From Halobacteriales archaeon QS_4_69_34 (GTDB lineage: Archaea; Halobacteriota; Halobacteria; Halobacteriales; Halococcaceae), in assembly GCA_003021045.1 (NCBI GenBank), contig PXRN01000030.1, forward strand, positions 52,430 to 116,429: a stretch of DNA of 64,000 nt. Reading direction: 5' to 3'. Below the pieces are notes generated by a model. That model was not told the DNA's origin. It searched no databases and saw only the letters and a program-made list of their open reading frames with translations. Shown here piece after piece: positions 28,446 through 37,270 of this stretch; the first letter of the stretch is position 1; every line of letters starts with the position of its first letter. The position numbers and the translations under genes are program-made.

Positions 28446-28928
28446 ATGAGTTCAGAGACTCACACTGGAAGGAGAACGGGAACCGGCGCGGGACTGGCCG
28501 ACTGGCAGGCGGGCGTCATCGGCGGCCTCGTCGGCGGTGCGGTGATGGGCGCGATGATCACGGTGATGATGCGACCGGTCATCGTCGGGGCGATCCCGGC
28601 ACTGTACGGGCTCGCCCCGCCGCCGAACGGCCTCGCAGGCTGGGTCGTCCACATGTCCCACAGCGCCGTCCTCGGCGTGGTCTTCGCGGCAATCCTCTCG
28701 GGGGGGCTCGCGAGCTACGGACACAGCGTCGGCGCGAGCACCGTCGCCGGCCTCGTCTACGGGGTCGTCCTCTGGGCGGTGCTCGCAGCGCTCGTCATGC
28801 CCATCTGGCTCGGGGCCGTGGGCTTTGCCAACGCACCTCCGTTCCCGAACTTCGCGCTGCCGGGAAGCCTCCCTGCCCACGCCGTCTACGGCCTCGTCCT
28901 CGGCGTACTCTACCCGTTCCTCCGGTAG
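28446..28928 (+). CDS. Four-helix membrane protein of unknown function
   Basis: 160 residues with about four hydrophobic segments (roughly residues 23-48, 67-92, 95-120 and 138-158) and Gly-rich turns such as VIGGLVGGAVMGAMI. It begins MSSETHTGRRTGTGAGLADWQAG. It resembles the small multi-pass proteins common in haloarchaea; no catalytic residue is evident. It stands alone between a pseudogene and a convergent small gene pair. Confidence 0.72.
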   Translation: MSSETHTGRRTGTGAGLADWQAGVIGGLVGGAVMGAMITVMMRPVIVGAIPALYGLAPPPNGLAGWVVHMSHSAVLGVVFAAILSGGLASYGHSVGASTVAGLVYGVVLWAVLAALVMPIWLGAVGFANAPPFPNFALPGSLPAHAVYGLVLGVLYPFLR

Positions 28929-29198
28929 CGCCGCTCGACCGCGGGGCGTCGAGCGGCGTCGACGATGTCGATCGGGCGGCGTCGAATCACTCGCGGCGAG
29001 GCCGGCGCCGTGTTCCGATCGCAACGCACGTCGAGGGCTTTCCGACGCCCCTGATACGTTCGAGCGAGCGCGAGCCATCGGAGCCGAGCTCGACGACGGG
29101 AAAGGACCGGCACCGTTCGCGTGCGATTCGCGTTGGCCAACGAGCGACGGTCGTCGCTCCTCTCGATCGTCGATCGACCCGCCGACCGATGCCGTCGA

Positions 29199-29495
29199 TC
29201 ACTGCATCGTCACGGAGGTCAGAAAGCCCAGCGCGAGCAACTGGAGGGCGCGCAGGCCGAGCACGACCCGCTGGACGCCGGGATCGGCGGTAAAGAGCAT
29301 CCGCATGCTGAGGAAGTAGTACACGGCGACGGCGTTCTCGATGAGGAGAACGATGCTAAAGGCGACGAGCCCCAGGATCAGCGGCGTCCGAAAGGTGCGG
29401 TAGTTGCGCGCCCACACGAGCGCCAGCGTCGCCAGCAGAAGGACGTTCACGCCCGAGAGGACCGTCGCCGCCAGCGTTACGGTGTTCATCGCCAT
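29199..29495 (-). CDS. Small three-helix membrane protein
   Basis: 98 residues, almost entirely hydrophobic, with three membrane segments (about residues 7-27, 37-60 and 76-95). It begins MAMNTVTLAATVLSG; a second ATG two codons later is possible. It lies 39 bases after a winged-helix regulator on the same strand. Such HTH plus three-helix pairs recur in haloarchaea and may form a small sensory unit; that role is inferred. Confidence 0.72.
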   Translation of the reverse strand: MAMNTVTLAATVLSGVNVLLLATLALVWARNYRTFRTPLILGLVAFSIVLLIENAVAVYYFLSMRMLFTADPGVQRVVLGLRALQLLALGFLTSVTMQ

Positions 29496-29534
29496 CGTCG
29501 GATCTCTCTGCCTCCGTCGCTCGTGGTCATGTCG

Positions 29535-29810
29535 TCAGTCCATCCCCTCGACGATCTCCTCGAACGTCCCGCGATGGTGTTCGAACTCCTCGGTGGTGAA
29601 ATACAGTGCGCCGTAGCCCTCGGTCCCGGGTTCGAGGACGCCGTGATCGGTCAGGCTGTCGAGGTGGTGGCGGACGGTGTTGTAGGCGAGTCCGACGTCC
29701 TCGGCGAGCTGGTTGGCGTTCTTCGGGCGCTCGGTGAGCGAGCGGACGATGCGGGCGCGGTTCGCGCCGCCGCGAGTGCCCGCGAACAGGTACCAGAGTG
29801 CCCGCTCCAT
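29535..29810 (-). CDS. Winged-helix (ArsR-like) transcriptional regulator
   Basis: 91 residues, a single winged-helix domain: ARIVRSLTERPKNANQLAEDVGLAYNTVRHHLDSLTDHGVL, then a wing ending ALYFTTEEFEHH. Starts MERALWYLFAGTRGGANRARIV. Co-directional and probably co-transcribed with the three-helix membrane protein downstream. Confidence 0.82.
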   Translation of the reverse strand: MERALWYLFAGTRGGANRARIVRSLTERPKNANQLAEDVGLAYNTVRHHLDSLTDHGVLEPGTEGYGALYFTTEEFEHHRGTFEEIVEGMD

Positions 29811-29963
29811 GTCCCCCTGTGGCGTCCGTCATGGCCGTGGCGTATAGCCGCTTGGGTTCGCCAGCGTTCCGTCCGGTGTCGTCGCCGGTCGCGGCGTCGA
29901 CTCCGGACACGCTCGCCCCGCCGCCTTGGCTCCGATCCGCGCCGTCGCGTCCCACGCCACGGC

Positions 29964-31682
29964 TCACGAGATTCCCGACGGATCGATACTCTTCGAGACC
30001 CACCCGGAGGGGCCGTTCGGAAACGCGCCCGACTCCTCTTTTGGCTGGAGCGTCCCGGTGCCGTCGGTCGCACGGACGACGACCGTGTGTTCGCCGTCAG
30101 GGGGCTGGTAGTCGTAGGCCCACTGCCGCCAGACGTCGGTGCCGTACGCTTCGGGTAGGCGCTCCGAGAGCGTGGCGTCGTTCCAGCTGTCGCCGCCGTC
30201 GGTCGACACCTCGACCGTCTCGACGCCCCTGGTACCCGCGTAGGCGTGTCCGCCCACTTGCAGACGGCCGTCGTCGAGCCGGCCGGTCGCGTGGAGCTTC
30301 GCCACCGTGTTCACCGGCCCCGTGCCGTGCCAGCCCCGTTCCTCCCAGTAGCCCGTGACCTCCTCGGTGCTGATCTCGATCTCTTCGATCCACTTCACAT
30401 TTATTTCACCCCAATGGCCTGGGATCAGCGCGCGTACCGGGAAGCCGTGGCCCCGCGGGAGCGTCGAGCCGTCCTTCCCGTAGGCGAGCAGCCCGGTTTC
30501 GAGGGCCGCGGCCGAGAACTCCTCGAAGTAGCCGTCGCCGTCCCGGAGGACGACGTACTCGCCCTGCGGGTTCGCCTGCTCGATGACCGCCGGGATGGGG
30601 ACGCCCGTCCAGAGCGCGTTGTCCATTTTCTTTCCGTTGAGCCCCTCGCCGACACACCGGAGGCTCTCGAAGCGGTTCTCGGGTTCCATTCCCCGGAGGT
30701 CGTCGTAAGTGAACTCGATTTCCTCCTCGACCGCGCCGGTGACCGAGAGCGTCCAGTCGTCGGCGGCGAGCTTGGGGTCGACGTTGTAGATGTCGACCTC
30801 GTAGAAGTCCTCGCCGCTGACGAGTCCCTCCAGCCCTTCGATCCCGAGCGAGCGTTCCTCGGCAAGCGCGAGTAGCTCCTCGATGCTCAACCGGCCGCCC
30901 TGCGCGCCGCTGCCGTCACCGGCCCCGTCGGTGGGCGGCTCCCCGCCCGCGTCGTCCTCGGTCGACCGTCCGTCCGTATCGTCGCCCGCCGTCCCTGCCT
31001 CGTCCGCACCGGCGTCCCCGGTCGTCCCGGCGTCGCCGCTCGCGCCTCCGGCGGTGGCCGCGCTGTCGCCGTCCGCGCCGTCGCTGCCGATGGGCGCTGC
31101 GGCCGTGCCCGTGTCCTGACGGTTTCCGAGGAGATATCCCAAAACGCCGAGCCCGAGTGTGCCAGCGACGCTCCCGAGCACGCCCCGGCGGCCGCTGCTG
31201 ACGTCCTGCCCGTCGTCCGCCCGGGTGCCGGCCGCGAGCTCGCCGGCGGCGACGACCGCACCCGTGCCGACGCCCGCGCCGAGCGCGGGTACGGGAGCCA
31301 TCGTCACGACGAACGCGGCCACCCATCCGAGCGCCGCCGTGAGCCAGACCGCGATCATCGAGGCGTCCCGCCGGCCGACGTCGAGCGCCCGGCCGACGAC
31401 GAGCGCCGTCAGGGTGGTCGCGGCGAGCAGGCCGACCGCGAGCCCGATAGCCGTAACGAGGTTGAGCAGGTCGCCGAGTTCGCCGAAGGTCGTGATCGCG
31501 AAGGTGACGACCGCGCCCGGCATGGTCTGTGAGGTGAACGTCGCGATGGGCGCGACGACGAACGCCGGGGTGAACCCGGCGATGGCATAGGAGCCGGCGA
31601 CGCCCGCGACGCCCGCGAGCAGGGCGACGAGCACCAGTAACACTGCGCTCCGGAGTCGCGTCGTGGTAGTATCGAAGACCAT
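29964..31682 (-). CDS. Membrane-anchored sulfite-oxidase-family molybdopterin oxidoreductase
   Basis: 572 residues. N-terminal part: about five membrane helices (residues 12-190). Then a Gly/Ala/Asp-rich linker (about 200-262), then the molybdopterin-binding domain (about 265-440) with the Mo-ligand Cys343 in ESLRCVGEGLNGKKMDNALWTGVPI, and a C-terminal dimerisation domain (HAYAGTRGVETVEVSTDGGDSW). The catalytic domain probably faces outside. It may oxidise sulfite or reduce another oxyanion; the substrate cannot be told. A 52-base hairpin lies just upstream of its start. Confidence 0.9.
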   Translation of the reverse strand: MVFDTTTTRLRSAVLLVLVALLAGVAGVAGSYAIAGFTPAFVVAPIATFTSQTMPGAVVTFAITTFGELGDLLNLVTAIGLAVGLLAATTLTALVVGRALDVGRRDASMIAVWLTAALGWVAAFVVTMAPVPALGAGVGTGAVVAAGELAAGTRADDGQDVSSGRRGVLGSVAGTLGLGVLGYLLGNRQDTGTAAAPIGSDGADGDSAATAGGASGDAGTTGDAGADEAGTAGDDTDGRSTEDDAGGEPPTDGAGDGSGAQGGRLSIEELLALAEERSLGIEGLEGLVSGEDFYEVDIYNVDPKLAADDWTLSVTGAVEEEIEFTYDDLRGMEPENRFESLRCVGEGLNGKKMDNALWTGVPIPAVIEQANPQGEYVVLRDGDGYFEEFSAAALETGLLAYGKDGSTLPRGHGFPVRALIPGHWGEINVKWIEEIEISTEEVTGYWEERGWHGTGPVNTVAKLHATGRLDDGRLQVGGHAYAGTRGVETVEVSTDGGDSWNDATLSERLPEAYGTDVWRQWAYDYQPPDGEHTVVVRATDGTGTLQPKEESGAFPNGPSGWVSKSIDPSGIS

Positions 31683-32025
31683 GATGAGTGGATGATCGCT
31701 CGGGGCTCGGTGGGCCGCCCGTCGCCGGACCGCGCGAGCGGCGCGGCCGGTGACGGGCGGCCCGACCGAACTCGTGTGCTCTCCAGTAGGACCAGCGGAC
31801 GGATAGGGCTTTGCCGAACTTCCACCGAACTCCGGCTAGATTCCGGATCGGTTCGGGCGCAGTTCCGGTCGCTCGGTTCGGGCGCGTCCCCGGGCGACCG
31901 CTTTCGCGCCGTCGTTACATCCGTTCGCTCTCGCCCACAGCCCTGCCGCTGTGGCGCTTCCGTCCGTCGTCGGTGACGGCCATCACCTCTCGTTGGATCG
32001 AGCGACCGGGAGCGCGACCCGTACC
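31683..32025. other. Intergenic region between argF and the molybdoenzyme gene
   Basis: A 343-base region holding a long hairpin (31712-31763) and two direct copies of CGGTTCGGGCG (about 31850 and 31873). A possible - strand TATA element, CCCTATCC, lies near 31800-31807. No gene is supported. Confidence 0.55.
31712..31763 (-). promoter_or_regulatory. Long GC hairpin ahead of the molybdoenzyme gene
   Basis: Outer arms GGGCCGCCCGTC (31712-31723) and GACGGGCGGCCC (31752-31763) are perfectly complementary, with an inner stem CCGCGC/GCGCGG. It starts 30 bases before the ATG at 31682, so it may be a 5' leader structure of that gene; it also lies about 260 bases past argF and could end the arginine transcript. 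Confidence 0.55.
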
Positions 32026-32946
32026 CTACAGCGCGCCCAGCAGGACGGCGAGTAGCCCCTTCCCCGTGTGGAGGCGGTTCTCGGCCTGTTCGAAGGCCAG
32101 CGAGCGCTCGCTCTCCAGTATCTCGTCGGTGATCTCCCCGCCCCGACGGGCGGGCAGGCAGTGCATGACCGCCGTCCCCGGATCGAGGAGCGCCTCGTTC
32201 ACCTGAAAGCCGCCCGCCTCGAAGGCGGCACGCTTTCGCTCTCGGTCGTCCTCCTCGCCCATGCTCACCCACACGTCGGTGTAGACGACGTCCGCGCCGG
32301 CGGCCGCCGCCCGGGGGTCGTCGGTCGTCGCGGGCGCGGTGCCGATCTCGCCTGCCCGTTCGAGCACGTCCCCGCCGAGCCCGTACCCCGGGGGCGTCGC
32401 CACCGTGCAGTCGAGCCCGACCCGCGCCGCGCCGAGGGCAAAGGAGCGCGCGACGTTGTTGCCGTCGCCGATCCACGCGACCGAGGCGTCGAACCCTGCG
32501 TGCTCGCGGATCGTCAGCAGATCGGCGAGCGCCTGACAGGGGTGGGCATCGTCGGTGAGCCCGTTGATCACGGGCACGCTCGCGTGTGCGGCGAGTTCGT
32601 CGAGCGCGGCGTGGTCGAACAGCCGTGCCACGATGCAGTCGACGTACCGCGAGAGCGTCCGTGCGGTGTCGCGCAGCGGTTCGCGCTCGCCGAGCCCGAC
32701 GTCGTCGGGGCCCAGAAATATCGCGTGCCCGCCGAGCTGGGTCATCCCGGTCTCGAAGGAGACCCGTGTGCGGGTGGAGGGCTTCTCGAAGACCATCCCG
32801 AGGGTCCGCTCGGGGAGCACGGCGTGGCGCTCGCCCCCCTCCAGTTGGCGCTCGAACGCGGCGGCCCCGTCGAGTACTGCTTCGAACTCGGCGGCCGAGA
32901 GGTCGTCGATAGCGAGGAAGTGGCGGGGCACGGCTGATCTACCCAT
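32026..32946 (-). CDS. argF: Ornithine carbamoyltransferase
   Basis: Transfers carbamoyl phosphate to ornithine to form citrulline; 306 residues. The carbamoyl-phosphate motif KPSTRTRVSFETG, the ornithine-site MHCLPARRGGE and the SMG-type loop VWVSMGEE are all present. The start at 32946 (MGRSAVPRHF) overlaps the argE stop by eight bases; an internal GTG (VPRHFLAIDD) is an alternative. Last gene of the argW-F operon. Confidence 0.96.
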   Translation of the reverse strand: MGRSAVPRHFLAIDDLSAAEFEAVLDGAAAFERQLEGGERHAVLPERTLGMVFEKPSTRTRVSFETGMTQLGGHAIFLGPDDVGLGEREPLRDTARTLSRYVDCIVARLFDHAALDELAAHASVPVINGLTDDAHPCQALADLLTIREHAGFDASVAWIGDGNNVARSFALGAARVGLDCTVATPPGYGLGGDVLERAGEIGTAPATTDDPRAAAAGADVVYTDVWVSMGEEDDRERKRAAFEAGGFQVNEALLDPGTAVMHCLPARRGGEITDEILESERSLAFEQAENRLHTGKGLLAVLLGAL

Positions 32947-34054
32947 CGGCCTCCGTGAGCGTCGCTGCCACGTCGGTCAGGACAGCCACCGAGCGGTCGA
33001 ATTCGTCGAGCGCGAGGCGCTCGTTCGGCGCGTGGTCGAGTTCGGAGTCGCCCGGCCCGTAGGTGACCATCGGGCAGTCCCACGCGTCCGCGTAGAGGTT
33101 CATGTCGCTCGTGCCGGTCTTTCTCAGGGGGCGTGGCTCGCCACCTGCCCGGCGGATCGCGGCGCGGAACGCCCGCGCGACCGGCGTCCGCGGACTCCCC
33201 ATCGTCGGCTCGATCGCGTCGTGCCAGCCGACGGTGCCGCCGTTCAGCTCGCCGTCGGCCAGCTCCCGGACCTCCTCGGTCGTGAGAGCGGGCGGCACGC
33301 GGAACTGCACCTCCATCGTGGCCTCCACGGAGAGCCCGTCCGCGCTCGGGCCGCCGTCGAAGGCGACCGGCTTGGGCGTGACGCGCTCGAAGACGGGCGT
33401 CCACTCCTCGGCCCCGCCCTCGAAGACCGCCCTCACCCGATTCCACCACTCCAGGGCGTCCTGGATGGCGTTGTTCCCGGGGCGCGAGGAGTGACCCGAC
33501 TCGCTGGTGGCGACGTAGGTCCCCGAGAGCAGCCCCCGGTAGCCCAGCGTGAGGCCGTCCCAGCCGCTGGGCTCTCCGTTGACGACCGCGCCGGGAGCCG
33601 AACGGGTTTCGACGAGGTGGCGCGCACCCGCCGAGTCGGTCTCCTCGCGGACGACGCCCGCGAAGCTCGCGCCCGTCTCCACCGCCGCCGCGGCCAGCGC
33701 CGCCAGCGGGCCGGTCGCGTCCACGCTGCCCCGGCCCCACAGCGTCTCGTCGCCGTCCTCCCGTTCCACTCGTACCGGGATCTCGCCCGGCACGGTGTCG
33801 ACGTGGGAGGTCAGGAGGACGGCGTCGTCGGCCGGCGCGCGGACGTTTCCTGCTTCGTCGAGCCACGCCTCGCGGCCGTGGGCCGCGAAGAACTCCGCGA
33901 GCCGCTCGGCGCACGCCCGCTCCTCGCCGCTCGGCGACGGGATCGAGACGAGATCGACGAGCAGCTCGCGTACCGTCCCGGCCGTGACGGTCGCGGTCGT
34001 CGGGGCGTCGCCCGCCGATCCGGCGTCGTTCGCCGTCCGCTCCGGTCCGCTCAC
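32939..34054 (-). CDS. argE: LysW/ArgW-ornithine hydrolase (ArgE/LysK-type M20 peptidase)
   Basis: Releases ornithine from the ArgW carrier protein; 371 residues, zinc-dependent M20 family. Metal-site segments VLLTSHVDTVPG and GRGSVDATGPLAAL are present, with VREETDSAGARHL carrying the catalytic Glu pair. It has a GTG start overlapping the argD stop by four bases and a stop overlapping argF, so it is translationally coupled on both sides. LysW-type rather than N-acetyl substrate use is inferred from argW and argX in the operon. Confidence 0.9.
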   Translation of the reverse strand: MSGPERTANDAGSAGDAPTTATVTAGTVRELLVDLVSIPSPSGEERACAERLAEFFAAHGREAWLDEAGNVRAPADDAVLLTSHVDTVPGEIPVRVEREDGDETLWGRGSVDATGPLAALAAAAVETGASFAGVVREETDSAGARHLVETRSAPGAVVNGEPSGWDGLTLGYRGLLSGTYVATSESGHSSRPGNNAIQDALEWWNRVRAVFEGGAEEWTPVFERVTPKPVAFDGGPSADGLSVEATMEVQFRVPPALTTEEVRELADGELNGGTVGWHDAIEPTMGSPRTPVARAFRAAIRRAGGEPRPLRKTGTSDMNLYADAWDCPMVTYGPGDSELDHAPNERLALDEFDRSVAVLTDVAATLTEADG

Positions 34055-35193
34055 TGTGACGCCTCCCCTGTCAGCGCCGCCGCGAGCGCGTCGACGGCGC
34101 GGTCGGCCTCGTCCTCGCCGATCACCAGCGGCGGGAGCAGCCTGACGACCGACCGGCCGGCGGGCAGCGCGAGCATCCCGTGCTCGATTGCGAGGTCGCG
34201 CAGGACGCGGTTCGCGCCGCGTTTGACCTCGATGCCGAGCATCAGCCCCGAGCCGCGGATCTCCCGGGCCACGTCGCCGAGTGCTGCTGCCAGCTCCGTG
34301 GCGAGATACGCGCCCATCTCGGCCGCGTGAGAGGGGACGTCCTCGGCAGCGATCGTTTCGAGCGTCGCGTCGGCGGCCGCACAGACGACCGGCCCACCAC
34401 TAAAGGTCGAGCCGTGGTCGCCCGCTCCCTCGGCGATCCACTCCCGACAGAGCGTCGCCCCGATCGGGAGACCGTTCGCGAGCCCCTTCGCCGTCGTGAG
34501 CACGTCCGGCACGACGTCGTGAGCGTCCGCCGCCCAGAGCGTCCCCGTGCGACCCAGCCCGGTCTGGATCTCGTCTATCACCATCGCCGCGCCGTGCTGG
34601 GCGGTCCGCTCGCGCACGGCCTGGAGATACTCGGTCGAGGCGGGGTTGACCCCGCCCTCGCCCTGGAGGGGTTCGACGATGACCGCCGCCGTCTCCCCGT
34701 CGACCGCCTCGGCCATCGCCTCGCTGTCCCCGTAGGGGACGAACTCGACGCCGCCGATCAGCGGCTCGAATCCTTCCCTGTACTGCTGTTTCCACGTCGT
34801 CGCCAGCGCGCCCATCGTGCGGCCGTGAAAGCCCTGCATCGTCGCCACGATCTTCTCTCGACCGGTGGCGCTCCGGGCGAACTTCAGTGCCGCTTCGTTG
34901 GCTTCCGTCCCCGAGTTACAGAGCCACACCTTCGAGACGTCCCCCGGAGCCGTGGCGGCGAGCCGGTCGTACAGCCGATCGCGCGCGTCGACCGGGTAGG
35001 AGGCCTGCACGTAGGTCAGCCGTTCGAGCTGGTCGGTGGCGGCCCCGACCACGTCCGGGTGGCCGTGACCGAGCGGACAGACCGCGTAGCTCGCCCCGAA
35101 GTCGAGGTACTCGGTGCCGTCCGCGCCGTAGAGGAGCGCGCCCTCGCCGCGCTCGATCCGGATCGGCTTCTCCGAGAAGACGAACCCGCTCAT
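34051..35193 (-). CDS. argD: LysW/ArgW-glutamate-semialdehyde aminotransferase (ArgD/LysJ)
   Basis: PLP aminotransferase, class III, 380 residues, forming ArgW-bound ornithine. Family segments: DFGASYAVCPLGHGHPDVV at the N-terminus, MQGFHGRTMGAL, VIDEIQTGLGRTG (PLP Asp) and TTAKGLANGLPIGA (Schiff-base Lys). Starts MSGFVFSEKPIRIERGEG at ATG 35193; upstream frame extensions are low-complexity and unsupported. It lies 49 bases after argB and overlaps argE by four. Confidence 0.93.
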   Translation of the reverse strand: MSGFVFSEKPIRIERGEGALLYGADGTEYLDFGASYAVCPLGHGHPDVVGAATDQLERLTYVQASYPVDARDRLYDRLAATAPGDVSKVWLCNSGTEANEAALKFARSATGREKIVATMQGFHGRTMGALATTWKQQYREGFEPLIGGVEFVPYGDSEAMAEAVDGETAAVIVEPLQGEGGVNPASTEYLQAVRERTAQHGAAMVIDEIQTGLGRTGTLWAADAHDVVPDVLTTAKGLANGLPIGATLCREWIAEGAGDHGSTFSGGPVVCAAADATLETIAAEDVPSHAAEMGAYLATELAAALGDVAREIRGSGLMLGIEVKRGANRVLRDLAIEHGMLALPAGRSVVRLLPPLVIGEDEADRAVDALAAALTGEASQ

Positions 35194-35242
35194 CGCGCGC
35201 TTTCCCTCGCTTCGCTCGCAGCTGTCTCGTGGCTCGCGTGAG

Positions 35243-36166
35243 TCATGCGTCGCTCTCCGTGGCCTCGTTCGCGGTCGTCTCGTCGCCCTCGCTCGTCGCT
35301 CCACTGCTGTCCGCGTCCGCGCCTGCGCCTTCGCTCGCGCTCCCGGCATCGACGAGCGCGCTCGGCTCGATCCGCGTTCCGCCGTCGTCGAGCGCGGCCC
35401 GCACCGGCCGTTCACCGCCTGCGTCCGCGACGACGACCGCCCGCGCACCCCCATCGATGGCCTCCCGGGCGGCCATCACCTTCCGGGTCATGAACCCCTC
35501 TGCGGCGGCCTCGACGCGCTCGAACTCGGCCGGCGTCTCCGCTCGCTCGATGACCGTCGCCGGGTCGTCGGGGTCGGCGAGGATCCCGGGAACGTCCGTC
35601 AACACGACGAGCGTCGCCCCGAGCGCGCCCGCCACCGCGGCGGCCGCCCGGTCGGCGTCGGCGTTCACGGGCGTCCCGTCCGCGGCGAGCATCGGCAGCG
35701 TCACCACCGGCGTGTACCCACCGTCGAGCAGCGTCGCCAGCAGCTCCGCGTCGACGCGCTCGATCGTTCCCGAATGGTCGCCCCGCCGGATCTTCCGCTT
35801 GCCGTCCTCGATCACTCGCACGGCCGACTTCCGCGAGCCCGTCAGGAGACCGCCGTCGACCCCCGAGAGCCCGATCGCGTCCGCGCCCGCCGCCCGCAGG
35901 CCGGCGACGAGGTCGGTGTTCAGCCCGCCGAACACCATCTCGAAGATCTCCATGGTTCGCTCGTCGGTGAACCGGCCCACGACGCCCGCGGGCGTCTCGA
36001 CGTACTCGGGGGTCTCCCCGAGCGCTTCGAGGTGGTCGTCGACCGCGGTCGAACCCCCGTGGACGACCACGACCTGCTCGCCCTCGGCGACGAGCGCCGC
36101 GACGTCCGCGAGCGCGCCGCCCGGCTCGACCGCGCGCGCCCCGCCGATCTTCACGACGACCGTCAC
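35243..36166 (-). CDS. argB: LysW/ArgW-glutamate kinase (ArgB/LysZ)
   Basis: Amino-acid kinase phosphorylating the carrier-bound glutamate; 307 residues. Starts at a GTG with VVVKIGGARAVEPGG, the nucleotide-binding KxGG; VVVHGGSTAVDDHLEALG and VLTDVPGILADPDDP are the expected substrate and nucleotide sites. The last 45 residues are an Ala/Ser/Glu/Asp-rich tail absent from typical members. The preceding gene argC ends 66 bases upstream. Confidence 0.93.
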   Translation of the reverse strand: MTVVVKIGGARAVEPGGALADVAALVAEGEQVVVVHGGSTAVDDHLEALGETPEYVETPAGVVGRFTDERTMEIFEMVFGGLNTDLVAGLRAAGADAIGLSGVDGGLLTGSRKSAVRVIEDGKRKIRRGDHSGTIERVDAELLATLLDGGYTPVVTLPMLAADGTPVNADADRAAAAVAGALGATLVVLTDVPGILADPDDPATVIERAETPAEFERVEAAAEGFMTRKVMAAREAIDGGARAVVVADAGGERPVRAALDDGGTRIEPSALVDAGSASEGAGADADSSGATSEGDETTANEATESDA

Positions 36167-36232
36167 CGTCGCCCTCCCGTTCTCGTGGCCGTTGTCATCG
36201 TCGCGTCCCGGCCGCTCGCTCCCTCGTCCATG

Positions 36233-37270
36233 CTACGGTGCACCCACGGGGTGTAGCCCCTGAAAGTCGAGCCCGGCGCGCTCGTCGAAGCCCAGTGCGA
36301 CGTTCGCGGCGTGGACGGCCTGTCCCGCCGAACCCTTCATCATGTTGTCTATCGCGGAGAACACCACCACTCGCTCGTTTCGGGGGTCGACCTCGAAGCC
36401 GACCTCCGCGTCGTTCGTGCCCGCGACGGCTTTCGGCTCGGGGTAGCGGTACACCCCCGAGCCGCCCGCGACGAGCCGGACGAACGGCTCGTCCTCGTAG
36501 CTCTCCCGATAGACACCCCACAGGTCGCTCTTTCCCACGGGCTCGTCGGGAAAGACGTGACAGGTCGCGGCGGCCCCCCGGATCATGTCCACCGCGTGGG
36601 CGCTGAACGACACCGAACAGCCGAACTCGGCCTCGATCTCGGCCTCGTGGCGGTGGCCCGTCGGTGCGTACGGTCTGACGACGCCCGAACGCTCGGGGTG
36701 TGACGATGCGTTCCCGCCGCCCGCGCCCCCCTCCGAGGAGCCCACCTTGACGTCGACGACGACGTGCTCGCTCCCGTCGAGCACCCCGGCGTCGAACAGC
36801 GGCGCGAGCCCCACGATGGCGGCCGTGGCGTTACAGCCGCCCGCCGCGATCAGGTTCGCGCCCGGGAGCTCCTCGCGGTGTAGTTCGGGCAGCGCGTACA
36901 CCGACTCCTCCAGGAGCGCCGGCCGGTCGTGGCCGTCGTACCACTTCTCGTACTCTTCTTCACTACCCAGCCGGAAGTCCGCGCTCAGGTCGACCACGAG
37001 GTCGGCCGCCTCGCGGAACCCATCCACGTGGGCCATCGAGACGCCGTGGGGCGTCGCGGCGAACAGGACGTCGACGGGCTCGAGGTCGTCGGGCTCCGAG
37101 AAGCGGAGGTCCAGCGCCCGCAGGTTCGGGTGGACGGACCCCACGGTTCTGTTCGCGTACTCGCGGCTCGTCGCCTGCGTCACCTCGAACTCCGGGTGGG
37201 AGCTCAGAAGACGCACCAGTTCGCCGCCGGTGAACCCGCTCGCACCGACGACCGACGCCGTGTGCGTCAC
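36233..37270 (-). CDS. argC: LysW/ArgW-glutamyl-phosphate reductase (ArgC/LysY)
   Basis: NADPH-dependent reduction of the carrier-bound acyl phosphate; 345 residues. N-terminal SVVGASGFTGGELVRLLSSHPEFEV is the Rossmann motif, and the catalytic cysteine lies in AAGGCNATAAIVGLAPL. The GTG start at 37270 overlaps the argX stop by four bases. The C-terminus SAIDNMMKGSAGQAVHAANV is characteristic. Confidence 0.94.
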   Translation of the reverse strand: MTHTASVVGASGFTGGELVRLLSSHPEFEVTQATSREYANRTVGSVHPNLRALDLRFSEPDDLEPVDVLFAATPHGVSMAHVDGFREAADLVVDLSADFRLGSEEEYEKWYDGHDRPALLEESVYALPELHREELPGANLIAAGGCNATAAIVGLAPLFDAGVLDGSEHVVVDVKVGSSEGGAGGGNASSHPERSGVVRPYAPTGHRHEAEIEAEFGCSVSFSAHAVDMIRGAAATCHVFPDEPVGKSDLWGVYRESYEDEPFVRLVAGGSGVYRYPEPKAVAGTNDAEVGFEVDPRNERVVVFSAIDNMMKGSAGQAVHAANVALGFDERAGLDFQGLHPVGAP

